Shown here in pieces: positions 41,975 through 50,298 of a stretch of DNA of 64,000 bases. The translations under genes and the position numbers were made by a program. The notes beneath the pieces were generated by a model. The model saw only the letters and a list, made by a program, of their open reading frames with translations. It did no database searches and was not told the origin of the DNA. The DNA is from Thermodesulfatator indicus DSM 15286 (GTDB taxonomy: Bacteria; Desulfobacterota; Thermodesulfobacteria; Thermodesulfobacteriales; Thermodesulfatatoraceae), in contig NC_015681.1 in assembly GCF_000217795.1 (NCBI RefSeq), positions 310,001-374,000 of the forward strand, given 5' to 3'. Position 1 is the first letter of the stretch. Each line of letters begins with the position of its first letter.

Positions 41975-42000
41975 AAAAGTGGGGCCTTTGCCCCACTTTT
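41975..42000 (+). terminator. Rho-independent terminator
   Basis: AAAAGTGGGGC, loop CTTT, GCCCCACTTTT, then CCTTTCTTTT: an 11-bp stem with a T-rich tail. Confidence 0.9.
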
Positions 42001-42085
42001 CCTTTCTTTTTAATTTTTCGTTTAAGTATATAAACACTTTTATCGAAATATAAAAACAGCAAAAAAATAGAGAGGGAGAAATCCC

Positions 42086-43861
42086 ATGCTTAAAGCCTAT
42101 ATGGAAAAAGTTTTTTTGGGGAATTTATTCTATCTTCTAAGTTTAACTATTTTTCTATTAAATTTAAGTTCTCCGGTATGGGCTGGAGAAGGAGGTGCTA
42201 AACAAACTCTTTCTCTTGCTGGAAATGTTTATATTTTTGGCAAAATTTTAGATTCTCATAAAGAGCCTGTTGCTCAAGCCGAAATTTCCGTTTTTGTTAA
42301 CGGAAAACCTTATCATTTCGACTCCAAACATGAAATTTCTAAAATTTATACCGAACTTGATGGATCTTTTTATTTAGCTCTTGATATACCCAAAGAAAAA
42401 TTTCAACAAAGCAAGATAAAGTTAAAAATTTACAAATCAGCATACAAGACCCAGGAGGTTTACCTTTCTCCAAAAGATTTTGCTATAAAAAATGGAGAAT
42501 ATTACACTAAAGTCAAAGTAGTCCTAGAAAGGACTTTAAATCCGGCCTTCTGGATTGCCACAGTTGTTTTCTTCCTTGCTTATATCCTTATTTCTTTTGA
42601 GCTCCTTCACCGAACACTGGCGGCTATGCTGGGAGCCGCCATTATGCTGGCTATCAGCTACACTATAGGCACTTTCAATCCTGACTACCATATCATTTCC
42701 TACGAAAGTGCCATCAAAGCCATTGATATGAACGTTATTTTTCTCTTGATGGGCATGATGATCATTATCGGTGTTCTCAAAAACACCGGTGTTTTTCAGT
42801 GGTGTGCCTACAAATGCTACCAGCTTTCTAGAGGAAATGTATTTCTCCTTTCTATTATTTTGATGGTTTTTACAGCGGTATCTTCTGCCTTTTTAGACAA
42901 TGTTACTACCATGCTCCTTTTAACACCAGTAACTATTGAAATTGCTCTAGCTTTAAGAATAAATCCTTTATCACTTTTAATCCCTGAAATTCTCGCTTCA
43001 AACGTTGGCGGGACGGCCACACTCATCGGTGATCCTCCCAATATCATGATTGGTTCTTATGCCAAATTAACTTTTTTACAGTTTGTTGAAAATCTCGCTC
43101 CAGTATGCCTAATAAGTCTTCTAGTGCTTTTTGTTTATAATCGTTTTGTTTTTCAAAGTGAATATAACAAATCAAAAATTGATAATGTCGAAGCTTTTAT
43201 AGAAAAATTACGTCAAGAATATCAGATAACCGATAAAACTCTTCTTACTTTTGGTCTCCTCATAATGGGAATTGTTATTCTTATGTTTTTACTTCATGGA
43301 GTTTTACACATGGAAGTAAGTATTGCGGCTCTTTTCGGAGCTAGTATCTTATTCGCTTATAGCGCTGTTACCAAAAAAGTAGATATCGCTCACTTAGTTG
43401 AAAAAGACATTGAGTGGCTTACTCTTCTATTTTTCATATTTCTTTTTATTCTCGTTGGTGCAGTAGAATCTGTAGGACTTTTAGATATGGTAGCTGATGG
43501 TGTTCTAAATCTTTCTCAAGGAAATCTTACCATAGCTATTTGTCTTATTTTATGGGTCTCAGCCATTATGAGCGCTTTTGTAGATAACATCCCTTTTACC
43601 GCTACTATGTTACCTATTACTGCTTATCTCACCAAAGTTATTCCAGGGGCAGAGTCAGGAGTACTCTGGTGGGCCCTGGCCCTTGGAGCCTGTTTTGGAG
43701 GCAACGGCACCATAATAGGCGCCAGTGCCAACGTAGTTACCTTGGGAATTGCTGAAGCTGCTGGGTACCGGATAACATTTTTTAACTTTATGAAAAAGGC
43801 TGGGCCATATACTATACTCACTATCATACTGGCTAATATCTGGTTGCTATTATTCTTTTAA
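42086..43861 (+). CDS. IT-superfamily (ArsB/NhaD/SLC13-like) permease with periplasmic beta domain, copy 1
   Basis: 591 aa. A signal peptide or first helix (to about residue 35, ending VWAGEGG) is followed by a domain of about 110 residues with FGKILDSHKEPVAQAEISVFVNGK and ELDGSFYLALDIP, resembling a carboxypeptidase-regulatory (transthyretin-like) beta domain. The transporter follows from residue 155, about 11 helices, with two inverted signatures: DNVTTMLLLTPV...GGTATLIGDPPNIMIGS and DNIPFTATMLPI...GGNGTIIGASANVV. Substrate may be an oxyanion, carboxylate or Na+/H+; undetermined. Followed by a tandem USP 10 bases on, and repeated as a pair at 45391. Confidence 0.85.
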   Translation: MLKAYMEKVFLGNLFYLLSLTIFLLNLSSPVWAGEGGAKQTLSLAGNVYIFGKILDSHKEPVAQAEISVFVNGKPYHFDSKHEISKIYTELDGSFYLALDIPKEKFQQSKIKLKIYKSAYKTQEVYLSPKDFAIKNGEYYTKVKVVLERTLNPAFWIATVVFFLAYILISFELLHRTLAAMLGAAIMLAISYTIGTFNPDYHIISYESAIKAIDMNVIFLLMGMMIIIGVLKNTGVFQWCAYKCYQLSRGNVFLLSIILMVFTAVSSAFLDNVTTMLLLTPVTIEIALALRINPLSLLIPEILASNVGGTATLIGDPPNIMIGSYAKLTFLQFVENLAPVCLISLLVLFVYNRFVFQSEYNKSKIDNVEAFIEKLRQEYQITDKTLLTFGLLIMGIVILMFLLHGVLHMEVSIAALFGASILFAYSAVTKKVDIAHLVEKDIEWLTLLFFIFLFILVGAVESVGLLDMVADGVLNLSQGNLTIAICLILWVSAIMSAFVDNIPFTATMLPITAYLTKVIPGAESGVLWWALALGACFGGNGTIIGASANVVTLGIAEAAGYRITFFNFMKKAGPYTILTIILANIWLLLFF

Positions 43862-43871
43862 GGGAGGCCTT

Positions 43872-44825
43872 ATGGATAAACTTTTACCTAATCTTAGAAA
43901 AGTATTAATACCTATAACTGACGATGACCATTCTCTAAGGGCTGTAACCTTCGCTGCTAATCTCCTCTCTCCCCTTTCTCCTAATATCGCCCAAACGGTC
44001 TTCCTGCTACACGTTATCGCCCCTAGCTACATCGAAAAAATGGCTTCTAATGTCGATATTCGCTTCCGAAATATCCTTGAATCCCCCATCTTTAAAAATA
44101 TTATCCAACAACATATCGAAAATAACGTTAAACCCTTCCTCGATAAGTTCGCCCGTATATTCAAAGAAAACTCCTTCCAAGGCGATATCCAAACCATCGT
44201 CTCCCAAGGTGAACCCGGAAAAGAAATCGTAAATGTCGCTCAAAAAAATAATGTCCAAAGTATTATTATGGGCCGACGCCGCCGCTCCCACGCCGCTGAA
44301 ACTTTCCTCGGTAGTGCCAGCCAGATCGTCATCCATCGCGCTAAAAAACAATTCGTCTATATCGTCGGCCAATGCCTCCTAGAAAATGGCTGCCCTGTAA
44401 ATAAAATCCTTGTTGCCCTTGACGGCTCCTCCCCCTCTTTAAAAGCCCTTAATGAAGCCGCTGCTATCGCCTCCTCATTCCCCCCGGGCTTGGTTAAAGT
44501 CTCTGTGGTCTCCGTTATCGATCCTCTCTACCTTGAAAAAAACTCTCAGGAAGAAAAAGAAGCTCACCTGCTCCTTGAACAAGCTAAAAATTTCCTTCTT
44601 AAATCAGGTCTTAATGAAAACTACATAGAAACCTTTCTCGAATTCGGTGACCCTGGAAGAACTATCGCCAAAATTGCTGACGATGAAAATTACCCCCTAG
44701 TTATGATGGGTCGCACCGGAAAAACCGGCCTTAAAGAAATAGTCCTGGGAAGTGTCTCTACCAGAGTTATTCATAAAGTGAAAAAGGCTACCGTAGGACT
44801 AGCTCCTGTTGAAGAAAATATATGA
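43872..44825 (+). CDS. Tandem universal stress protein, copy 1
   Basis: 317 aa with two USP domains: residues 9-160 (KVLIPITDDDHSLRAVTFAANLL; IIMGRRRRSHAAETFLGSASQIVIHRA) and 175-312 (KILVALDGSSPSLKALNEAA; VMMGRTGKTGLKEIVLGSVSTRVIHKV). Both keep the Gly-rich ATP loop. About 99 percent identical in DNA to the gene at 47146. Its codons end in C far more often (ATCGCC, TTCCTC) than those of neighbouring AT-rich genes, suggesting a different origin or selection. Translated just after the permease. Confidence 0.92.
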   Translation: MDKLLPNLRKVLIPITDDDHSLRAVTFAANLLSPLSPNIAQTVFLLHVIAPSYIEKMASNVDIRFRNILESPIFKNIIQQHIENNVKPFLDKFARIFKENSFQGDIQTIVSQGEPGKEIVNVAQKNNVQSIIMGRRRRSHAAETFLGSASQIVIHRAKKQFVYIVGQCLLENGCPVNKILVALDGSSPSLKALNEAAAIASSFPPGLVKVSVVSVIDPLYLEKNSQEEKEAHLLLEQAKNFLLKSGLNENYIETFLEFGDPGRTIAKIADDENYPLVMMGRTGKTGLKEIVLGSVSTRVIHKVKKATVGLAPVEENI

Positions 44826-44866
44826 TATTTTTCTTTACAAAACGTCTAAACTGTAATTCTTTTAAA

Positions 44867-45043
44867 AAAGATCTTTGCAAAATTCAGAAAATATAGATTG
44901 ATCGCCACAGCGCTTAGCGCTTCGCGACAGGGATTGCTTCGGCTGCTGGCGCAGCCTCGCAATGACTCTTTTCCGCTGTCACTGCGAGCCCGGATGGGCA
45001 AAGCAGTCTCTTGAACAAGATATTTTGCAAAGGTCTCTTAAAA
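44867..45043 (-). repeat. MITE-like repeat with clear terminal inverted repeats
   Basis: Left end AAGATCTTTGCAAAAT and right end TATTTTGCAAAGGTCTCTT are inverted repeats; inner segments GGATTGCTTCGGCTGC and CACTGCGAGCCC...GCAAAGCAGTCTC. About 177 bases: the cleanest copy of the family in the window. Poly-A/T tracts (TTTTAAAA, TTAAAAAG) border it. Confidence 0.75.
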
Positions 45044-45390
45044 AGAAACCCTAAAATTTAGGTTTAGATTGTTTACAGGAGGTTTTACCGTTGCAATGGG
45101 AAAGATCACTTCTGGCAGATTTTTTATCCGCTCAAGAAAAAGGCAAAGAAGTCTATTAAATTTCACAATTTGTTCAAGGAGGTATAAAAAGTGACTTATC
45201 ATGCAAGCGGCTTTTTGTTTTGCAAGCCCTGTAATAAACAAAGCATTCTCAGAAGCGAAAATACTTCGTCGGCCTAACAGGCTCCTCGTAATAATAACAG
45301 GGGTTTGTTTGCCATGGTAACAATATTGCCTCGTGAAATATTTTGTCGTAAAAAACGCTAAATTGATATTTTTTATCAAAGAGGTGAGCC
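45044..45390 (+). other. Intergenic region with two short ribosome-site-led frames
   Basis: AGGAGG at 45077 leads to TTG 45090-45155, a 22-codon frame opening QWERSLLADFL and ending KGKEVY. AAGGAGG at 45177 leads to GTG at 45191, a 28-codon frame opening TYHASGFLFCKPC. The second runs into a CTTCGTCGGCC...CTCCTCGTAAT repeat arm. They look like remains of small genes cut by repeats, or leader peptides; weak evidence. Confidence 0.3.
45315..45330 (+). promoter_or_regulatory. Weak sigma-54-like site before the second permease
   Basis: TGGTAACAATATTGCC keeps GG-N10-GC but differs from consensus at four other places. No matching palindrome was found upstream. Confidence 0.25.
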
Positions 45391-47136
45391 ATGTTAAAAT
45401 TGTTTTTAAAAGCAGTAAGTTTATGTGCTATTTTAACCCTAGTTTTTACTTCTTTTGCTATGGCAACTCCTCCAGAAACCCAAAACTCCCTTCAAAAAGT
45501 CTTTATCTTTGGCAAGGTTATAGACACGCATAAAGAACCTGTAGCTCAGGCCAAAATTAAAATTTTTATAAATGGAAATCCCTACCATGTTGAGACTCCT
45601 GGCAAGTCAAAAGAACACCTTCTTACCGAAGAAGATGGGTCCTTTTATTTAACCTTAGATATCCCTAATAAAGAATTTTCTGAAAGCAAAATTTCTCTTA
45701 TTATTGAAAAGTCAGCTTACAAAAAAACTAAAATTTCTTTTACTCATTCTGACTTTGCCCAAAAAGATAACAAATATTTTGTACAAACAGAAGTAATACT
45801 TAAAAGGACCTTAAATCCTGCTTTTTGGATTGCCACAATCGTTTTTTTATTAGCTTATATCCTCATTTCTTTTGAGCTCCTTCACCGAACACTGGCGGCT
45901 ATGCTGGGAGCAGCCATTATGCTGGCTATCAGTTACACAATAGGCACTTTTAATCCTGACTACCATATCATTTCCTACGAAAGCGCTATCAAAGCCATTG
46001 ATATGAACGTTATTTTCCTCTTGATGGGTATGATGATCATCATAGGTATTCTCAAAAATACCGGTATTTTTCAGTGGTGTGCCTACAAATGCTACCAGCT
46101 TTCTAGAGGAAAAGTATTTTTACTTTCTATTATATTCATGAGCTTTACAGCGATAACTTCTGCCTTTTTAGACAACGTTACAACTATGCTCCTTTTAACA
46201 CCTGTTACTGTTGAAATTGCTCTTGCGCTAGGAATAAATCCTCTTTCTCTTTTAATTCCTGAAATTCTTGCCTCAAATATTGGAGGTACCGCTACTCTTA
46301 TTGGTGATCCCCCTAATATTATGATTGGTTCTTATGCCAAATTAACTTTTTTACAGTTTGTTGAAAATCTCGCTCCAGTATGCCTAATAAGTCTTCTAAT
46401 GCTTTTTGTTTATAATCGTTTTGTTTTTCAAAGTGAATATAACAAATCAAAAATTGATAATGTCGAAGCTTTTATCGAAAAGCTACGTCAAGAATATCAG
46501 ATAACCGATAAAACTCTTCTTACTTTTGGTCTCCTCATAATGGGAATTGTTATTCTTATGTTTGTTCTACATGGAGTTTTACACATGGAAGTAAGCATTG
46601 CGGCTCTTTTTGGAGCTAGTATCTTATTCGCTTATAGCGCTGTTACCAAAAAAGTAGATATCGCTCACTTAGTTGAAAAAGATATTGAATGGCTAACTCT
46701 TCTATTTTTTATGTTTCTTTTTATTCTCGTTGGTGCGGTAGAATCTGTAGGACTTTTAGATATGGTAGCTGACGAAGTTTTGCGGTTATCCCACGATAAT
46801 CTAACTGTTGCCATCAGCCTTATTCTTTGGGTCTCAGCTATTATGAGTGCTTTTATAGATAATATCCCCTTTACCGCTACTATGCTGCCCATAGTGGCTT
46901 ATCTCACCAAAGTTATTCCTGGTGCAGAATCAGGAGTACTCTGGTGGGCCCTGGCCCTTGGAGCCTGCTTAGGAGGTAACGGCACTATGATAGGAGCCAG
47001 TGCCAACGTAGTTACTTTAGGAATTGCTGAAGCCATGGGATATCGCACTACTTTTTTTGGCTTTATGAAAATAGCTACTCCTATTACCATTTTGACAATA
47101 ATTATTTGTAATATCTGGCTTTTACTCTTTTATTAG
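45391..47136 (+). CDS. IT-superfamily permease with periplasmic beta domain, copy 2
   Basis: 581 aa, same plan as the protein at 42086: signal peptide (to about residue 26, ending AMATPPET), beta domain (FGKVIDTHKEPVAQAKIKIFINGN; EEDGSFYLTLDIP), then the transporter with DNVTTMLLL, GGTATLIGDPPN and DNIPFTATMLP. The beta domain has diverged clearly from copy 1, while the transporter part is nearly the same and includes DNA stretches of over 100 bases with almost no change (for example 46321-46540). Followed 9 bases on by its own tandem USP. Confidence 0.85.
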   Translation: MLKLFLKAVSLCAILTLVFTSFAMATPPETQNSLQKVFIFGKVIDTHKEPVAQAKIKIFINGNPYHVETPGKSKEHLLTEEDGSFYLTLDIPNKEFSESKISLIIEKSAYKKTKISFTHSDFAQKDNKYFVQTEVILKRTLNPAFWIATIVFLLAYILISFELLHRTLAAMLGAAIMLAISYTIGTFNPDYHIISYESAIKAIDMNVIFLLMGMMIIIGILKNTGIFQWCAYKCYQLSRGKVFLLSIIFMSFTAITSAFLDNVTTMLLLTPVTVEIALALGINPLSLLIPEILASNIGGTATLIGDPPNIMIGSYAKLTFLQFVENLAPVCLISLLMLFVYNRFVFQSEYNKSKIDNVEAFIEKLRQEYQITDKTLLTFGLLIMGIVILMFVLHGVLHMEVSIAALFGASILFAYSAVTKKVDIAHLVEKDIEWLTLLFFMFLFILVGAVESVGLLDMVADEVLRLSHDNLTVAISLILWVSAIMSAFIDNIPFTATMLPIVAYLTKVIPGAESGVLWWALALGACLGGNGTMIGASANVVTLGIAEAMGYRTTFFGFMKIATPITILTIIICNIWLLLFY

Positions 47137-47145
47137 GAGGACGAA

Positions 47146-48096
47146 ATGTCAAATAGTTTACCTAATCTTAGAAAAGTATTAATACCTATAACTGACGACG
47201 ACCATTCTCTAAGGGCTGTAACCTTCGCTGCTAATCTCCTCTCTCCCCTTTCTCCTAATATCGCCCAAACGGTCTTCCTGCTACACGTTATCGCCCCTAG
47301 CTACATCGAAAAAATGGCTTCTAATGTCGATATTCGCTTCCGAAATATCCTTGAATCCCCCATCTTTAAAAATATTATCCAACAACATATCGAAAATAAC
47401 GTTAAACCCTTCCTCGATAAGTTCGCCCGTATATTCAAAGAAAACTCCTTCCAAGGCGATATCCAAACCATCGTCTCCCAAGGTGAACCCGGAAAAGAAA
47501 TCGTAAATGTCGCTCAAAAAAATAATGTCCAAAGTATTATTATGGGCCGACGCCGCCGCTCCCACGCCGCTGAAACTTTCCTCGGTAGTGCCAGCCAGAT
47601 CGTCATCCATCGCGCTAAAAAACAATTCGTCTATATCGTCGGCCAATGCCTCTTAGAAAATGGCTGCCCTGTAAATAAAATCCTCGTTGCCCTTGACGGC
47701 TCCTCCCTCTCTTTAAAAGCACTTGATGAAGCCGCTGCTATCGCCTCCTCCTTCCCCCCGGGCTTGGTTAAAGTCTCTGTGGTCTCTGTTATCGATCCTC
47801 TCTACCTTGAAAAAAACTCTCAGGAAGAAAAAGAAGCTCACCTGCTCCTTGAACAAGCTAAAAATTTCCTTCTTAAATCAGGTCTTAATGAAAACTACAT
47901 AGAAACCTTTCTCGAATTCGGTGACCCTGGAAGAACTATCGCCAAAATTGCTGACGATGAAAATTACCCCCTAGTTATGATGGGTCGCACCGGAAAAACT
48001 GGCCTTAAAGAAATAGTCCTGGGAAGTGTCTCTACCAGAGTTATTCATAAAGTGAAAAAGGCTACCGTAGGGCTAGCTCCTGTTGAGGATTTATAA
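47146..48096 (+). CDS. Tandem universal stress protein, copy 2
   Basis: 316 aa, almost identical to the gene at 43872. By eye about ten base changes in 930, several silent; amino-acid changes include the first few residues, SSL for SSP, ALDEAA for ALNEAA, and the last three residues. Two USP domains with intact ATP loops. Near-identity beside diverged permease N-termini points to gene conversion or a very recent duplication. Confidence 0.92.
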   Translation: MSNSLPNLRKVLIPITDDDHSLRAVTFAANLLSPLSPNIAQTVFLLHVIAPSYIEKMASNVDIRFRNILESPIFKNIIQQHIENNVKPFLDKFARIFKENSFQGDIQTIVSQGEPGKEIVNVAQKNNVQSIIMGRRRRSHAAETFLGSASQIVIHRAKKQFVYIVGQCLLENGCPVNKILVALDGSSLSLKALDEAAAIASSFPPGLVKVSVVSVIDPLYLEKNSQEEKEAHLLLEQAKNFLLKSGLNENYIETFLEFGDPGRTIAKIADDENYPLVMMGRTGKTGLKEIVLGSVSTRVIHKVKKATVGLAPVEDL

Positions 48097-48255
48097 GGCC
48101 AATTGAAATGATAGTTGGATTTTTATAACAAGAGGGTGATCATAAAATAGAGTTTATAAATTTTAATTTTTTAATTATATCATCAAAAATTGGCCTTTTA
48201 AAAAGATTTTCAAACTAAAAGAAGAAAAACGCTTGTCATTTCTCAATATTACCAC

Positions 48256-48285
48256 TTGGCAAAAAAATTTTACTTAGGCTATCTT
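48256..48285 (+). promoter_or_regulatory. Possible sigma-70 promoter of the pyrophosphatase gene
   Basis: TTGGCA at 48256-48261, 18-base spacer, TATCTT at 48280-48285. AAGGCCAATT (48095) and AATTGGCCTT (48188) upstream form a distant inverted repeat that may end the previous operon. Confidence 0.3.
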
Positions 48286-48368
48286 TAAATGACCTTAGGC
48301 TTTAAGCATCAAAAAGATTTAAAAGAATTATATAATCATTCAAGAAAACAAATTAAAAGGAGGGTAAC

Positions 48369-49292
48369 ATGGCAGCAATTGTAGTAGGTCACAAGAATCC
48401 TGACACTGACTCTATCACCGCGGCAATTTCTTTAGCTTATTTGAAAAGCAAGTTGGGAGTAGAGGCTAAACCAGTAGCTCAGGGTGAACTTAATCCTGAA
48501 AGCAAATTTGTCCTTGATAAGTTTGGTTTCTCTGCACCTGAAATTGTAACTGATGCTACAGATCAGAAAATCTTTTTAGTTGATCATAGTGACAAGTCTC
48601 AAAGTCTTGACAACCTGGATAAAGGCGAAATTCTTGGCATTGTTGACCACCACAAACTCGGTGATATCACTACCCCCAATCCCATTGAAATCTGGGTCTG
48701 GCCAGTAGGGTGTACCTGCACGGTTTTAAAAGGCATGTATGATTTTTACGGCGTAGAGATTCCTAAAGAAATAGCTGGTATCATGTGCTGTGCTATTTTG
48801 AGTGACACAGTTATTTTTAAATCTGCTACCTGTACACCTCAAGATGTTGAAGCTGCTGAAACCTTGGCCAAAATCGCTGGCATTGATGATCTCAAAGCCC
48901 TTGGCCTCGAAATGTTCAAAGTAAAGAGCGCCATAGAAGGCACTCCTATTCGTGACCTTGTCTATCGTGATTACAAAGATTTCGATATGAGTGGCAACAA
49001 GGTTGGCATTGGTCAGCTTGAAGTAGTAGATCTTTCTTTAGTTGAGCCTATAAAAGATGAACTTTATAGCGAGCTTCAGAAAATCAAAGAAGAAGGTGGC
49101 TATCACAGCATATTCTTCATGCTCACTGATATTATGAAAGAAGGAACTGAGCTTCTCATTGTTTCTGATAATCCGGCTGTAGTAGAAGTAGCCTGGGGAG
49201 TAAAACCTGAAGGTCGTTCAGTATGGCTCCCTGGTGTAATGAGCCGTAAAAAACAGGTAGTACCAAATCTTGAAAAGGCCTTTGCTGGCTAA
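48369..49292 (+). CDS. ppaC: Manganese-dependent (family II) inorganic pyrophosphatase
   Basis: 307 aa. The DHH-family metal ligands are GHKNPDTDSI (residues 7-16), FLVDHSDKSQ, and GIVDHHKLGDI. The DHHA2 C-terminal domain has SRKKQVVPNLEKAF. There is no CBS insert, so it is the short, unregulated form. In a sulfate reducer it would pull ATP sulfurylase forward by removing PPi; that link is inference. Single-gene unit with good ribosome site and terminator. Confidence 0.95.
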   Translation: MAAIVVGHKNPDTDSITAAISLAYLKSKLGVEAKPVAQGELNPESKFVLDKFGFSAPEIVTDATDQKIFLVDHSDKSQSLDNLDKGEILGIVDHHKLGDITTPNPIEIWVWPVGCTCTVLKGMYDFYGVEIPKEIAGIMCCAILSDTVIFKSATCTPQDVEAAETLAKIAGIDDLKALGLEMFKVKSAIEGTPIRDLVYRDYKDFDMSGNKVGIGQLEVVDLSLVEPIKDELYSELQKIKEEGGYHSIFFMLTDIMKEGTELLIVSDNPAVVEVAWGVKPEGRSVWLPGVMSRKKQVVPNLEKAFAG

Positions 49293-49298
49293 TATAGA

Positions 49299-49325
49299 GT
49301 TAGGGGCACTAAAGGTGCCCCTAAC
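49299..49325. terminator. Hairpin terminator after ppaC
   Basis: GTTAGGGGCAC, loop TAAAG, GTGCCCCTAAC: an 11-bp perfect stem between two convergent genes. Confidence 0.85.
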
Positions 49326-49330
49326 TACTT

Positions 49331-49772
49331 CTACTGTATTCTTTTCTCAAGCTCTTTTATCAGATTTGTTAGCTTTTCTTTGAGTTCGTTTTCGTTTATT
49401 AACTCCAGATCATCAGTTACATAATAATCAAGCGGAATACGCACTTTTATTTCTTCATCTAAGTCAAGCTCAATACCCAGAATACCCTCTAAAAGGTCTT
49501 CCATTTTTTCACGGTGGAAAGTTTCTGCTTCTAATTTTAAAATAAATTGATTTCCTAGGCGTTTGGCATCTATTTCAAGCTCACGGCACGGATAGGACTC
49601 TGGAAATTAATATATGAGGCCTCGTGTTCATCACCTTTCATAACAAATTTTTTGATTCCCAGCCGAGTTCTTCGGTCAATATGCGGTGTATAGCAGTAAA
49701 AAGCACATCATCTTTTTGGGCCTTAACCGCATAGTTTCTTATAAAGTCAAGCAATCCATCAAATAGTCCCAT
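49331..49772 (-). pseudogene. Broken small gene downstream of lptE
   Basis: From ATG 49772 the minus strand reads MGLFDGLLDFIRNYAVKAQ...TEELGWES, then meets a stop just after a run of six A (complement of 49648-49653). One extra A restores KKFVMKGDEHEASYINFQSP. A second missing base near 49590-49600 is needed to continue CRELEIDAKRLGNQFILKLEAE to the stop at 49331. The rebuilt protein is about 147 aa, acidic, not recognised. Two single-base losses explain why no long frame is seen. GGAAGGG precedes the ATG and lptE ends 10 bases upstream. Confidence 0.7.
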
Positions 49773-49781
49773 TTCCCTTCC

Positions 49782-50294
49782 CTAAAAAGATGAAGATATT
49801 TGATGATAAATTATTTCTGCTAGGTCCTGACATATCTTTTGTAAGGCTAACTCTCGCCCAGGGTCTACTTCTTCTCCCACTACTTCACGAAAAACAGGAT
49901 ATTCTTCAGTTCTCGAAAGGCTATCATTGCGCCAGATGACATGACCCGTTTTGTCTATAAGTTTGGCCCTAGCCCTAAGATATACTCGACGTTCAAGCGT
50001 CTCAGTATAAATGTTATAAGAAAGGCCACCTACTGAAACTGAAAGGATTTGGCCTTCAAGGATAAGATCTGCATCGTCCTGGTCAGTTATTTGAAAATCG
50101 CCAGCCATTTCTATACGTTTCCTAAGTTCCTGGGCGAGAATTTCTCCCAAGCGAATCTCAGAGGTGGGATTTTTCCAAACTGGCACGTAAATCGTTTTCC
50201 ATTTTGAAGAAAAGTTAGTCGGCCGACCTTCAAGCTGATATCCACAGGAACACAATGAAAATAAAAAAAATAGAGCTATAAAAAGACGAAACAT
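49782..50294 (-). CDS. lptE: LPS-assembly lipoprotein LptE
   Basis: 170 aa. Lipoprotein signal with lipobox FSLCSCGYQLEGRP, the lipidated Cys near residue 16-17. The pattern that follows, TIYVPVWKNPTSEIRLGEILAQELRKRI and LEGQILSVSVGGLSYN, is that of the LptE (RlpB) family. It helps LptD place lipopolysaccharide in the outer membrane. Starts 4 bases after the PsiE-like gene. Confidence 0.85.
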   Translation of the reverse strand: MFRLFIALFFLFSLCSCGYQLEGRPTNFSSKWKTIYVPVWKNPTSEIRLGEILAQELRKRIEMAGDFQITDQDDADLILEGQILSVSVGGLSYNIYTETLERRVYLRARAKLIDKTGHVIWRNDSLSRTEEYPVFREVVGEEVDPGRELALQKICQDLAEIIYHQISSSF

Positions 50295-50298
50295 TATT

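Noticed and set aside
44007-44372. Long minus-strand frame opposite the tandem USP gene (and its twin at 47281-47646)
   Set aside because: It arises from the C-rich third positions of the USP gene; no ribosome site and an Asp/Phe-rich unnatural composition.
45038-45379. 113-codon minus-strand frame in the gap between permease pairs
   Set aside because: Composition is not protein-like, it overlaps a repeat arm and has no ribosome site.
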